This document shows positions 1-11,900 of a stretch of DNA of 64,000 bases, piece by piece. The translations under genes were made by a program, and so were the position numbers. The DNA is from Mantamonas sphyraenae (lineage: Eukaryota > CRuMs > Mantamonadidae), in the NCBI GenBank assembly GCA_026936335.1, contig JAPMXV010000067.1, positions 310,001 through 374,000 of the forward strand. Reading direction: 5' to 3'. How positions within the stretch are numbered: the first letter of the stretch is position 1; every line of letters begins with the position of its first letter. The notes under the pieces were generated by a model. It ran no database searches and was not told where the DNA came from. It saw only the letters and a program-made list of their open reading frames with translations.

Positions 1-1
1 C

Positions 2-1321
2 GGTGGTGGACGGCAGCGCAGCGAGAGTGTAACCAGTCAATCGTCGCAACGCTCTGCATTCCGGGGCGAGGACGGACGCGATCTGCTGTCGGAATACCTG
101 AGCACACAGGCGACGCCGGAGATGCAGGAAAAGCTGGCGAGGTCAAAGCAGGAGATTGACCAACGGCTGGGCCAAAGCGGAGGCAGTGCAGGCGACGCAA
201 AGCTTTCAACAAAGCGTCAGGCGATGCTGACACGTCTGGCCATGCAAGGGATGGGCAGGAGCGCAAGCGGCGGCGACGGGCAAAGGACGCGACCGGTGAG
301 TGGCACGTCACACGGGTCGAACGAAGCGCAAGCACAAGAATTAGAGGCAGTGGAGGAGGAAGGACAGCAGGGTGCAATTGGGCAGGACAACGGTGATGGG
401 GACGAGTATGAGGAATGGTACTCCGGGGTGGATGCACTGGAACAACAGAGCGCGCTGCGGCGACACAATGCGCTGCGAAACAGAAAGAAGAGACTGCAGG
501 AAATGATGGAAACGGGCCAAAGGAGCATGGAAATTGAGGATTATCTACGGGAGGGCCGCACGCGTTTGTCAATGCGAGAGAACGTGGAGCGTGCCAATGC
601 ACACGGACGCACGCGAGAGGAGGCGTACCGTGAAAGCATCCGAAGGCATCGTGAGAACATTCAGAGCCAAGAGAAGATGATGGCGGAGCGGAACAGGTTC
701 AAGGCGGAGCTGGACAACTACAGGATGCCCGTACGAAGGCGGATGTCTAGCGGAGGCGTACTGCCAGCAAGGCAGGAGGGGTCGAGTCTGCCACGAGTGG
801 CGGTGGGCTCGGAAGACATCCAATTGAACGAGCAGGATGCGCTGCACACAAGGAATCACAGACAAGGAGGCGGACGCAGGAGACGCAGCAGCAACAAAGA
901 ACAGAGTGGACCGGCAGGGGACGGCTCGCTGAACCGGTGGATGAAGCAGGCGCGGGAAGGCACGGGCGAGCAGTACCCGGACGGAGTGCAGCAGCCAAGA
1001 CGGCCTTCGACAAGCTCGGGCCAGGGTGCAAGCGGCGATGGAGGCGGCGGGATGCTTCGCAGACACAGGCGACGTGCTGGGCCGAGGATGTCGCGCACCA
1101 TGCGAGCTGTGATGCGTGACGAGGAGGTGCAAACGAACTTTAACGCGCAGCAACATACGGCAGATGTGTTTGCAGACTTTACCCAGTTTGAGAAGGAGCG
1201 CATCCTGGAGATATCGCGCAGGAAGCGGCGTGAGCGTCAGTACGACGTCGGCGTGGGAGGTAATCGATGGGTGGACTCGGTGCAATTCCAGGAGGACCTT
1301 GCCAAGATTTGGATGGGATGA
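2..1321 (+). CDS. Unknown charged, coiled-coil-rich protein (5' end outside window)
   Basis: The frame is open from base 2 to a TGA at 1319-1321, so about 440 C-terminal residues are visible and the true start lies to the left. The first ATG in the window, at 122, is probably internal. The protein is rich in Arg, Glu, Gln, Ser and Gly. A helical Arg/Glu-rich stretch, likely coiled coil, spans roughly 480-720 bp. A Gly/Arg-rich linker follows at 840-1100. The last 60 residues look ordered: an EVQTNFN segment leads into RRKRRERQYD and a C-terminal VDSVQFQEDLAKIWMG. I do not recognise the family. The ordered tail suggests a cytoskeletal or ciliary protein, but that is only a guess. The acylphosphatase gene starts 85 bp downstream on the same strand. 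Confidence 0.6.
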   Translation, partial: GGGRQRSESVTSQSSQRSAFRGEDGRDLLSEYLSTQATPEMQEKLARSKQEIDQRLGQSGGSAGDAKLSTKRQAMLTRLAMQGMGRSASGGDGQRTRPVSGTSHGSNEAQAQELEAVEEEGQQGAIGQDNGDGDEYEEWYSGVDALEQQSALRRHNALRNRKKRLQEMMETGQRSMEIEDYLREGRTRLSMRENVERANAHGRTREEAYRESIRRHRENIQSQEKMMAERNRFKAELDNYRMPVRRRMSSGGVLPARQEGSSLPRVAVGSEDIQLNEQDALHTRNHRQGGGRRRRSSNKEQSGPAGDGSLNRWMKQAREGTGEQYPDGVQQPRRPSTSSGQGASGDGGGGMLRRHRRRAGPRMSRTMRAVMRDEEVQTNFNAQQHTADVFADFTQFEKERILEISRRKRRERQYDVGVGGNRWVDSVQFQEDLAKIWMG

Positions 1322-1406
1322 AGTGTGTGTGTGTGGGGGATCGGCGGCGGACAGCGTGCAAAGCAAACAACAAATTCCAACCAACAAGGGACACCCGAGC
1401 GAGTGA

Positions 1407-1694
1407 ATGTCGTCTTCGGAGGCGGTTTCCATCAAGTTTCAGGTGTGGGGCAAAGTGCAGGGTGTGTTCTTCCGTGCAAACACAAAGAAGCAGGCCGACA
1501 AGCTGGGTGTGGTCGGCTGGGTCCGAAACAACCGCGACGGCACGGTGTCGGGCGAGGCACAGGGGTCAGAGGAAGCCATCGAGTCGTTGAAGCACTGGCT
1601 GAGCAGTGTAGGCTCCAAATCGTCACGCATCGACGACGCAGAGTTTGGCGAGATCGACCCCTTTGATGCGAGCGAGTTTGTCGTCCGTCGCTGA
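1407..1694 (+). CDS. ACYP: Acylphosphatase
   Basis: This intronless gene encodes 95 residues, the usual length of a single-domain acylphosphatase (EC 3.6.1.7). The enzyme hydrolyses the carboxyl-phosphate bond of small acylphosphates such as acetyl phosphate or 1,3-bisphosphoglycerate, and is usually cytosolic. The first signature, GKVQGVFFRANTKKQA near residues 15-30, holds the phosphate-binding loop with its catalytic Arg. The second, GWVRNNRDGTVSGEAQG near residues 36-52, holds the catalytic Asn. The start is the first ATG after the upstream stop. The gene sits between the unknown gene (85 bp away) and the HPS3-like gene (about 90 bp away), all on the plus strand. Nothing in the context indicates a specialised role. 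Confidence 0.93.
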   Translation: MSSSEAVSIKFQVWGKVQGVFFRANTKKQADKLGVVGWVRNNRDGTVSGEAQGSEEAIESLKHWLSSVGSKSSRIDDAEFGEIDPFDASEFVVRR

Positions 1695-1783
1695 CGGACC
1701 AGAGGGCAACGACCACAGCAGAGGAAGGAAAGAATAAATTGGGGGAATATGAAACCATGTGAATTGCCGGTGTGCGTGAGTGG

Positions 1784-4700
1784 ATGTTGCACACATGGGA
1801 GGAGGCGCTGGAGGCGCCAGTGCCAAAGCCGAAGATGTCCGCGCAGCTGTTTGATTCGCAGCAGATTCTGGGTGGCGACTCGGAGCCCATGCATTTGACA
1901 AATTGCGGCAATATGTTTCTGATTGGGACACGTGACGGCACCATCGCCGCGTACGCAACGGGCGACACCTGCGAAATGGTCCACCAATTCTCAACCACGG
2001 CCCGATACATCGACCAGATGTGCTACGTGGCCGCTTTGGACTGGTAAGAGACTTTTCCACGCCTGTGCCTATTGGCCGGAGTGCTCTTGGTGGCTGCCCA
2101 GTGCTACCGGCTCTGTGTAGCAGAGGGGAAGAAGCTGACACGCAAAGCGGGCGGCCAGCATTGTGACTTTGGAGCGCGACGACGAAGCATCCGTGCAAAA
2201 CATGATCCGGATCTACCACGATTGGCGTGTGGACATTTTGCATCACGATGACGATGACCATGACGAGGAAGCCGAGCAGTTTGGCGTGTTGTCGTCGTCC
2301 ATCAACTCGGAGAACGACTTTAGCAGCGCCTCTCGTGTCTACTCGCTTGCCCTGCCCGTAGACACGGTGTCCACATGTCTTGCAGCGTGTGCTGTGCATC
2401 CGCGTGTGGCCGTGGGCACCCATTCGTCGGTGACACTGTGGGAAATCAGCAGGCACTCGGGCACGCAGCTGCTGGAAATCAGCACGGAGTGGCCTGTGCA
2501 ACGCCTGGCGCTGTACGACACCTACGTAGCCTACAGCAGCTTCCACGGCCAATTCAAAGCGTACAGCATCCAACTGGAGCGGACACAGGGGCTGGAGTCG
2601 CATCTGGATATCATTGACCAGTTGCTACACGCAAACGCAGACGACGAAAACGCAGACGACGGCGCCGATCCATACCCTCCCGAGCTGGACACATACTACC
2701 AGGAGTTCCGCTGTACTCCCGATTTGGCCTTTATGGAGCCGGCCAATCCGGCAGCCATTGTGTCCCTGGCGAGTGTGAGCGGTGTGCAGGACGGTGGAGG
2801 CGGCTCAGCTTCCTCCACTGGTGCGTCGTCTTCGTCATCATCATCGTCCAGCCTGGGCACGTTTGAGGTGATGGGACCCCTGCCCGACGCGGACCATGGC
2901 CTCCGTGCGTTTCCAGAATCGGGGTACGGAGTGGCCGACTGCAGGTTGCTTGTGCACAGACGCTTCCTGTCGACGTCGCACATCCACTCGTTGTGTTTTC
3001 TGCCCGAGTTTGCTCCCGTTGGAATGCGTCTGTTTGTGGGCATCCGCAAAGGGGCGTTCCTGTACTCGCTGGCGCCGGAGCCGAGGTTGTTGTTTCCGTA
3101 CAAGTTCCACACCGATGGGTGGCAAGTGGCAGTCAACCAGTCGTACGTGTATGTGGCTACAGCCGAAGGGTTGCAGGCACATGCTGTGCGATCGAGTGGG
3201 GAGCGGTACCGCGACGTGCCCAAGCCCATCCTGCTTGGGCGGCAGCCCGTGCTTGGCCTGCAGTCGCTGGCCTTGACGGACGAGTACGTGGCATTGGTCA
3301 GCAAGATGGGACTGGACGACGAGACGGCGGGCGGCTCGCCGTCCATGTTTGCAGCTGCTTCCAAGTCGCGTGCAATGTACGCCGGAGGAAGTGCACATGC
3401 ATACGACTCGAGCGGAAGCGAAGCGACATCGTGGAATCTGTACTGTCTCCACTGCACCGAGTTGTGCACTGTGAGCGGGGAAATCACGGCTGTGATCACC
3501 CAGCGGCAGGAGGAGGAGCCGGACTACACAATGAGCGAAGAATACCACCAGCTGCTTCTGGAGTCGCATCTGCTTCTGGAATCGCAGCTTCTGCGGCTGC
3601 AAGAGCAGCGTGAGCGCACACGCATTCCACTGCGCACTCCACTGGCCGATTTTAATGATCTGATGCCCGGTGGAATGGCCATGGAGGACAGTGCGATGAT
3701 TCTCAACAGTCATCTTGTCGAAAACAACTATCGGGAACATGTGATGCGGTCATCGGGACGCATGGGTGACCATCACCTGCGCATGGGGGACCACGCCCTT
3801 GCGTGTTCGTACTATCTGCGCAGCAAGCGCAGCCTGAGTGAAACGTTGCCGCTGCTGATGGAATCTCAAGCAGACATGGATGTGGTGATCATGTATCTGA
3901 ACAAGGTGCTGTTTGACCCTGAGCTGGCCGGTCTGATGGACGTCAACCCGAGCCAAGCCGACGACATCCTGATGCTGTACAGGCAAGAGGCGCCGCACAA
4001 CCTTGCACGTGTGGTGCTGGAGTCTAGCATCAACAATTATTCCTATGAGCTGGCACTCAAGTTGCTGGAGTCGCACAATCAGGATCTAGACCTGGCGGGC
4101 ACCGCCACAGTGTCGCTTGCAATCTCGCCCAAGCACTCGTTTGCACGTGCGCTTCTGTTTCTGGATCTGGGCCACGTGGCCAAGAGTGTGCAGGCGCTGA
4201 TGCTGCTGCAGTCGTCGCAGCTGATTGGCTACCTGCGCAGCAACCCGCAGCTGGTGCTGTTGGATGGGTACGACGAAGAGGCGTACACGGCGGACATGTC
4301 GCAGCGCAGCACGGTGTGGATGCCCGACCTGCTGCGTGTCTGTCGCCCTTGGTGCCTGCTGGAAGCACTGATGGGAATGGTGTGCGACGTGCTTGGCATG
4401 AGCGACGATGACGCAGAGGATGTGCCGCTGGTGGCAGCCACCGAGTCGGAGCTGCCCGAACACTTTACAACTCTGTCGTTGTTCACGAGCGGCGGCTCAC
4501 ACGTCAAATCACCACTTGCGTCGTCGCCGTTGAGTGGCAGTCCGGTGATCGGCGACAGGTCGACGACACTGTCGCCTGAGCACTGGAATCCGCAGCTGGA
4601 CGCGTCTATTTCGTCGGCCATGGGTGTGTCGCAGCTGAGCCAGGCGGTGCAGCTGATGGATGTGGAGTCGAGCAGGGGCGGGCGGGAGGTGGACGCAGAG

Positions 4701-5934
4701 ACGATGAACAGGCTGCGTGATGTGGTGATGACGGGCATGTACATCCTGCGCGGGCGTGAGGATGACCCGGATTGGTTTGTGCAACGACTGCAGACAGAGG
4801 CGGAAGAGGAAGAGGAGGAGGACCAGGATGCGCAAGTGGCACAATTGAACGCACGCAAGCTGGTGTGCAGCCTGGGAGCGCATTCAAGCAGGCAATTACT
4901 GGCCATGTGTTTCATGGAGCGTGTGATTGCGCTTGTGGAAGGGTGTGGATCTGTGGTGCTGCGCACGCGGCTACCGGAGATGCTGGATTGCCTGAACGGA
5001 TTGTATGCAGAGTGCATGGTGGACAGCTACGAGGAGGCACGTGAAAAGGAAGAGGCTGAGGCCGAGGCAGCCAGGCAGAGAGAGTCACAGGCAGCGGACG
5101 AGGCGGCCAACGCAGGGCAGACGGGCTCAGGCAGCAAAGTGACCAAGAAGGAATGGGAGCAGGAGTCGCTCAGCGCACAGGAGCGTATGGAATTGTACAA
5201 ACGGTCACTGATGCCAAAACGCAAGGGAAGCAGGGAAGAAGCAGCGCAACGCGAGCAGCGACGGGCCAGCGGGTGACGGAGGAGGGAGCAGCGGGGCAGG
5301 CGGAGGGGTGGAAGGGGAATGGACCGGACGCAACGTGGAGCTGGAGCGCAAGTGGGAGCACATGCACGAGCAGTCGTTTAGCTCGCGGCCAGACTGGCTG
5401 GCAGGACTGACGCCGACGAGCGATGAGGCATGGATGACATACCTGCACAAGATGCAATCTCTGATCAGCTACAGCTTCCGCACAGAGCTGGGCGATCTGG
5501 TGGCCATGCAGGCGTCTGTAAAGAGCGCAGTGGAGGAGAGCAGGCTGGTGGAGGACATTGGCAAGGATGTGTGCAAGTCAATCGACGTGCTGGTGGGTGC
5601 GGCGACCGACGAGCTGGAGACATGCGTGCAAAGCATGCTGAATGAGCATGCAGACATGGCGCTGGCGTTTGGCAAGATGTTCTGCACACGTGTTCAGCAG
5701 TGGCGCTTTGTGCTGGAAGAGGTGGGCAAGCGCAGTGAGGAGTCCCCGGTGTACCGGACGATCTACAAGGAGTGTCTGGAGTGGCTGGCCGACATCCTGG
5801 ACCCGGTGACGTTTGTGGACGTAATCCCAGACAATGGGAACCTGGTGTTCTTCCTGCCCATGCTGACGCGCTCGTTCAGGGCCCACGGAGCCGGGGTGCT
5901 GAAAGAGAATCTGTTTTCATTGTTGCGGCGATGA
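1784..5934 (+). CDS. HPS3: HPS3-like BLOC-2 subunit (one unresolved frame change)
   Basis: The probable product is about 1,330 residues and resembles HPS3. That protein belongs to BLOC-2, which with HPS5 and HPS6 directs traffic to lysosome-related organelles. Exon 1 (1784-2043) joins exon 2 at 2159 across a GTAAGA intron with a GCTGACAC branch, restoring ALDCIVTLERD. The N-terminal beta-propeller-like part fits HPS3: LFDSQQILGG, an NCGNMFLIGTRDG strand and MIRIYHDWR. A helical part follows (REHVMRSSGRMGDHHLRMGD), with acidic and Ser-rich inserts. A start at 1835 (MSAQLFDSQQ) would fit human HPS3 better than 1784. The first frame stops at 5274-5276, while matching C-terminal sequence continues to 5934 in the next frame. 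An intron 5185-5299 (GTATGG...GGCAG) would join them. A one-base assembly error is equally possible, as are two separate genes. Confidence 0.72.
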
Positions 5935-5973
5935 CTTGGTTCGGGATGGAGCAAGCTGAATGCAAAAAGTGAA

Positions 5974-6754
5974 TCAAACTGTGAATTTCATGCAGCGCAG
6001 ATCCTTGTGCACCTGTTGGCATCGCGCGGAGCAGTAGCGTTGCCTGCACCGTGAGCAGCTGTAGCTAGAAAACAAGCCGCAGATGCTGCAAAAGTGCCGG
6101 GCAGGCTTGCGTGAAGGGCGGGCACGTGCACTGAGATGCGTGGCAACGTGTTGGGGTGCCAAGTCCAGACGCTGGAACAGCGGAAGCAACGCACAGTGTC
6201 AGCGGGAGGGCAAAGGGAGAAGGAACACAGACACAGGACCCACATTGCTGTGCACTCACCTCCTTTTCCACAATGTCTGCGAGTGACAGGACTCGACGCA
6301 CGGCGACCACACGGCCAGTCCTTTCCTTGCGCTTGCGCTTGGAGCCGACAGCGAGGGAAGAGGTTTCAGGTTCGGCGTCCTCCTGGCCTTCGTCCTCGTC
6401 TGCCAGGATGTACTCGTCGTCATCTTCTTCCTCCTGTTCAGCAAGAGAGCGAGGCGTGTAATTGTCATCCTCGAGCATGCTGAGCCGCTTCATGGTCATT
6501 TCCTGGCGCGTGTGAGCGTCAACGACGGACATCCGCTTGCTGATCTTGCGCGTGCGCGCTACGAGGGGAGAAACACACGGGTCAGTGTATGAACGGCGGC
6601 GCATGGGAGGAAGTGACGGGGCAAAAGGGGCAGAAGGGCACGTACACGAGCGTGTGCGCTGTTTGTACATGTTGGTGGGGTTGGCCAGCTCGCTTCCAAG
6701 CGAGAGTGCCTGCGAGGCATGTCCCTTGGACGCACTTGTGGGCGTCCCACTTCC

Positions 6755-6794
<40 letters not shown>

Positions 6795-6904
6795 GATGAA
6801 GTCGATGACGAGCTGGCGGCAACGGTGGTGTCCACCTTGCGTCGTTTGTTGCCACCCATGGCTTGTCTGCGTCCTCCGGCGCTTGACGTGCCACTGGAAT
6901 CCAT
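5974..6904 (-). CDS. ZNHIT1: ZNHIT1-like HIT zinc-finger protein (SWR1/SRCAP subunit)
   Basis: Three exons, 6904-6646, 6558-6260 and 6171-5974, encode 251 residues. The introns have donors GTACGT and GTGAGT and branches ACTGAC and GCTGACAC. The C terminus is a HIT-type zinc finger: FCSICG, then CSRCRQRYC, then C and H ligands, ending in RCMKFTV. Human ZNHIT1 ends similarly. The middle segment RTRKISKRMSVVDAHTRQEM, followed by LEDDNY, matches the region ahead of the finger in that family. In yeast (Vps71) and animals this subunit helps SWR1/SRCAP deposit histone H2A.Z. The protein is about 100 residues longer than human ZNHIT1 because of an N-terminal poly-Ser tract encoded by a CTG/CAG run. 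The start codon overlaps the SHMT start codon. A second in-frame Met at residue 16 is an alternative start. Confidence 0.88.
6756..6793. repeat. CTG/CAG trinucleotide run encoding poly-Ser in ZNHIT1
   Basis: About 12 uninterrupted CTG units on the plus strand read as AGC (Ser) codons in ZNHIT1 exon 1 on the minus strand. Because of the divergent overlap, the run lies about 110 bp upstream of the SHMT start, within its likely promoter. Confidence 0.95.
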
Positions 6905-8771
6905 GTTTGCACGACAAGTCAAGACCAGTGGACTGGGACGCGCAGCGGCACAGGCTGTGGGCAGCACTCGCGGCTACAGCGTCGAGCTCGGCAAGGTAAG
7001 TGCGACGTGGTGGGCTGTGTGTGTGCCAAGGGGCCCTTCCTCCTCGTGGAGCACACGTCAGGCAAGGGTCTTGTGTACCCGTGGCAGAGTCGGATGGCGC
7101 AGTGCCCAGCACAAGCTTTGCATACGCCCTGCAGGATTCGGGCCTGTCTGTGTGCGCCCGAAATGCGATGGGGGTCGGTGTAGGGGAGGCTGGAGAAAGA
7201 TTTTCCCAGTTTGCGTGCATGGGTTTGGTACGCGGCAAGGGTCACAAAGAGCACTGACACGCTGTGCAGGGCAACCGAGCCATGAAGGAGAGCGACACTG
7301 AGCTGTTTGATCTGGTGGAGAAGGAACGCATGCGTCAATTCCAAGGCCTGGAACTGATTGCGTCCGAGAACTTTGCTTCGAAAGCCGTGCTCGAGGCCCT
7401 TGGCTCCTGCTTGACCAACAAGTACAGCGAGGGCTACCCGGGCGCACGGTACTACGGCGGCAACCAGTTTATCGACAAAATCGAGCGCCTTTGCCAGCAG
7501 CGTGCGCTGGATGCCTTCCACTTGGACCCGGAAGAGTGGGGTGTCAACGTCCAGCCGTACTCGGGCTCCCCGGCCAACTTTGCCGCTTACACGGCTGTGC
7601 TGAAACCCCACGACCGCATTATGGGACTGGATCTGGCACATGGAGGCCAGTAGGTTGGAATGGGGAGGGAGAGCGTGGCGATGGATGGGAGATGGATGGG
7701 AGATGGATGAGCGCTGCGTTGCTCACACAAGGCCGCACACACACATACAGCTTGACGCACGGGTACATGTCGCCCAAGAAGCGTATCAGTGCGACATCTG
7801 TGTACTTTGAGTCGATGCCGTACCGTCTCAACGTGGACACGGGCGTGATTGACTACGATGCACTGGAGAGCACGGCGGCGCTGTTTCGACCACGGTTGAT
7901 CATTGCCGGCGCGTCTGCGTACTCGCGGTTGATCGACTACGAGCGCATGAAGGAGATTGCAAACCAGCACGACGCGTACCTGCTGTCGGACATGGCACAC
8001 ATCAGCGGTCTGGTGGCTGCAGGGACCATTCCGTCTCCGTTTGACCACTCGGACCTGGTGACCAGCACGACGCACAAGAGCCTGCGTGGTCCTCGCTCAG
8101 GGCTCATCTTTTACCGAAAGGGAGTGCGCTCGACCGACGCCAAGGGCAACCAGGTGATGTACAACCTGGAGGAGGACTTGAACTTTGCCGTGTTCCCCAT
8201 GCTTCAGGGCGGCCCGCACAACCACCAGATTGCGGCTGTGGCAGCATGCCTGAAGGAGGCACAGAGCGAAGAGTTCCGCACGTACCAGCTGCAGGTGATG
8301 GCAAATTGCAAGGCCATGTGCGACGAGTTCTCTGCGCGCGAGTACAAGATTGTCAGCGGCGGCTCGGACAACCACCTGCTGATGCTGGACCTGCGCGACC
8401 GCAACGTGGACGGTGCACGTGTGGAGCATGTGTTGGAGCAGGTCAACATCACAGTCAACAAGAACGCCGTGCCAGGCGACACGAAGCCGATGACCCCCGG
8501 TGGCATCCGCATCGGAGCACCTGCCTTGACCACACGCGGCCTCAAGGAGGACGACTTTAAGCAGGTGGTTGCGTTTGTGGACCGCGGCATCGAGATCACC
8601 CGCGACCTGAAGACGTCCATTGGTGGGCGCCTGGCGCAGTTCCGCGAGGGAGCCCAGCTGGACCAGAGCAGCGACATGCAGGAGCTTAAGAAGGAGGTTA
8701 ACGAGTTTGCCAGCCAGTTTAGCATGCCTGGCCATGACCCGAACAGCATGGTCAACAAGCTGGGAGTGTGA
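6903..8771 (+). CDS. SHMT: Serine hydroxymethyltransferase, mitochondrial-type
   Basis: Exons 6903-6995, 7270-7649 and 7751-8771 encode 497 residues. SHMT is a pyridoxal-phosphate enzyme (EC 2.1.2.1) that interconverts serine plus tetrahydrofolate with glycine plus methylene-tetrahydrofolate. Family motifs are complete: [31 protein letters not shown], and [13 protein letters not shown] with the PLP-binding Lys near residue 267. Exon 1 encodes [20 protein letters not shown], which is Arg-rich, Ala-rich and free of acidic residues like a mitochondrial presequence. It is spliced off as a separate 31-codon exon. Intron 1 has GTAAGT and an ACTGACAC branch. Intron 2 (GTAGGT) restores AHGGHLTHGY. 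The ATG shares two bases with the ZNHIT1 ATG on the other strand, so promoter and 5' UTR must lie inside ZNHIT1 exon 1. Confidence 0.96.
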
Positions 8772-8924
8772 GGCCAAAGAAAGAGCACGTGAGCAACTGG
8801 CCCCGAAGTCCTTCCCCTTCTTGTGCGCCGTGTTTGCCACACAAACGCCCCGCTGTCTCTCGTCGCATCCCATACCGTTGAAACCGCGACCGTGACCAAT
8901 CGGTGGATCATCACACAGACAGAG

Positions 8925-11900
8925 ATGGCAGAGTCTGTGGAAAATGCACCCAAGTCTTCGGGTGGCGGACACAGCTCGGCGAACCACGCTGCACAGAATA
9001 GTCAGACGGACGAGTCGATTGCCAAGCGACGGGCGCAGATGACGCGGCGCGATTCCGTGGCGCTGTTTGGCAAGGGAGGCGGAAGTAGCGATCCGCGTGC
9101 GGCGCTGCGTAAGAAACTGGCCAACAAACACCATCAACAGCAAGAAGAAGAAAGTGGATTGGCGGCATCCACAAGCACATCGACCACCGACGGCTCTGTG
9201 AGCAACAACAACGGCTCAGAAGCCACAGAGAAGGCTGCGGCCGGGTCTGGTGGGGCAGTGGTTCCCCACACAGAAGTCGGCACAACCGGGAAGAGCGACG
9301 GAACGAGCAGCAAGGGCACATCGGGTGGGGGAAGCGCCGACGAATCCCTTGCACAGAGACGAGCGCAGATGAAACGGAGGGATTCGGTGGCACTGTTTGG
9401 CAAGGGAGGTGGAGGTAGCGATCCGCGAGCCGCGCTTCGGAAGAAACTGGCCAGCAAGCACCAACACACGCACAAGGAGGCAGAGACGCAGGCCAAAGCG
9501 GAACCGACACACACTCAGACATCAGGAGGCAGCGGCGAAGTAGACCTTGGGTCGTCGAAAGAGGCTGGAGAGGCGGAAGTAACAAAGGCGGGAAAAGAGC
9601 CGAATGTTGGTAAGACCTCAGGCAGCGGTTCAGCAGAAATTGCTGACCGCGCAGCAGAAAGAAGGGACACCACAGAGGCACAGGCGTCTGAGAACAACGA
9701 GGAGGGAGAAGAGGAGGCAGATGTCGAAGACGAGGTGGAGGTGGAGAAGCCGAGGCGATCTCCGCCTCCCACACCGCATGATTCGCCCATGCGGCTGCAC
9801 AGTGCTCCGGAACAAGGGCAAAGTGAGGCGATGTTGGAGGTAGAAACCCCCGAGGACGTTTCAAGTGTCCAAACACCGGTGCAGGAGGATGGCGAGGAGG
9901 AGGAAGCAGAAGAGGCGGATGACGACGAGGCAGACGAGGCGGCTGTGGAAGCTCTGGAGAAAGAACTGGAGACGCGGCCGGAGGGGTTGCAACCGGGAGG
10001 TGTGTTGGAGCTGGTGAGCGACTACCAGATGCTGATGGAGCTTATGCAGGAGAGCAACGGGGAGGTTCGGAAGTTGGCTCTGCATCATGTGCAGGAGCAC
10101 GGGATCAAGTTCAAGAGCAAGGGAAGCGGGCAGAAGAAACGAGAGGTCAAGTCACGCCTGGCACATTTGAACCGGCCGCAGTCGGCGCAGGTGCAGCGCC
10201 GGAAAAGCGCAGAGGAGGAGAACGACGGTGCAGAGGAGCCGGAAGGGGACAGACACAGAACGAAGAAAAGAAGAAGAAGGTGAAGAAATCAGGCAAGCAC
10301 GGGGGCAAGGGTGCGAACCACAAGGGTGTGCAACGGCCAGTAAGCGCAGCGGCAAAGATGGAGTCGACGCCGCCTGGATCGAATGGCTTTGGACGGGAAA
10401 AGGCGGATGCAACGAGCACTCGCCTGTTTGGCAAGGGAGGAGTGGAAGCGAAAAAGAACGGGGCTGAACAAAAGTCACCATACGAGGTGAGGCTGGAGCT
10501 TGAGGAGGGGAAGAAGAAAAGCGGGGAAAAGGCAAGGAAAGGTCGGCCAGGAAGCATCCAAACGGCGTGGGGTACCAACAGCAAGGAGAATGGGCAAAAA
10601 GGAGTGCAGGGTAAGGAGAAACAGCACAAGAGCCCGGGGAAGTGGAGGCAGCGGAGTGGTGAACCAGTTGGATAGCATGCTTTCGTCGCCTGTGCTGGCC
10701 AACGTGCTTCGATGGGACGTGCGTGAACAGCTTGCAGAACGGTTGGAAGAAGCAGAGGCGATTGAAAAGGTGCAAGCGAAGCAAGCGCAGAAGTCCAGCC
10801 CTCAGGCACTGTTTGAGCAATCTCCGCTGCGACCGCGGCAAAAGACGCTGCGGAAGCTGGAGACGCGTCTGGACGGCGTGCAGAGCAAGTACATGGAGCA
10901 CCTGCAGACATCGCCAATGAGCACCGCAAGCATGCGGGCGATGGTGGAATCTGCAAGCGAGGAGGATGTTGGCTTTGACGTGGGCGTTGTGCGCAAAAGT
11001 GGCAAGAAGAAGAAGAAGAAGAAGAAGCGCAAGGCCAGCCGCAGGCGAAAAGAGCGAGAGGAAGAGCACGCACGTATTCGTGATGCGGTGGTAGAGCAGC
11101 AGCAGCAGTCTGGCCTAGTGGTGGACTTGGAAGGGGAAACGGGGATGACAGGGTCGACGATGGGTCTTTTGAGCGTCGGACAGGAAGGATCGACGCCAAT
11201 CAAGGAAGGAAAGCGCAGTGTGGACGGAATAGAAGCATGGGAAAGCGGTGCGGGCCAAGGACGCTCTGGAGGGAGCAAGAAGCGGGGAGGAAGCGCCGTG
11301 GCGCTGGAAGCGGAATCGCCGAATCGAGGGGTGTCGTATGCTCAGGCCTCGAAGATGTTACATGTGTATACCAACAAGCAGAGCCGCAACGCAAGGGGAA
11401 AGGCGGAGCGGGAGGAGGGAGGGGAAGGAAAGAAGGAAGCGGAGGAGGAAGAGGTGGAGAATGGGGCCGGTGCACCGCTGTGCAGTGTGCAAGTGAGCGT
11501 GACACGGTGGTTCACGATGAAGGAGTTGATGGATGTGCTGCGGATGAAAGTGTTTGGCAAGAGCGAGGACGAAGACGTGCTCGGATGCAAGGTGTACCGA
11601 GCTTCGGATGGGAAAGAGCTGACGCAATTGGAGGAGGTGGAGGCAGAGATGGATGTGGTGGTGCTGAAGGGTTCTGTGGCATTTGCTGGCGATCGGCATA
11701 TGGACGCCGAACGGCGTGCAGAAGGAATGCGGGTGTGTCAGAGATGCTGGCAAGCGTGCCGAGAGTCTGATGGGCAGCAGTGGGGCGAATGTGTGTATCA
11801 CAGCGGGCGACCGGACGTGGAGAAAATTGAGCAGGAAGGTGAGGATGGAGGGTCAAGGTTCCGCCGTTGCTGGGACTGCTGCAAGGGAGAACTGGACAGC

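Noticed and set aside
6537-6902. Open plus-strand frame with a poly-Leu run extending SHMT upstream
   Set aside because: It is the reverse complement of the ZNHIT1 poly-Ser exon. The SHMT start at 6903 has a proper presequence, so the extension is incidental.
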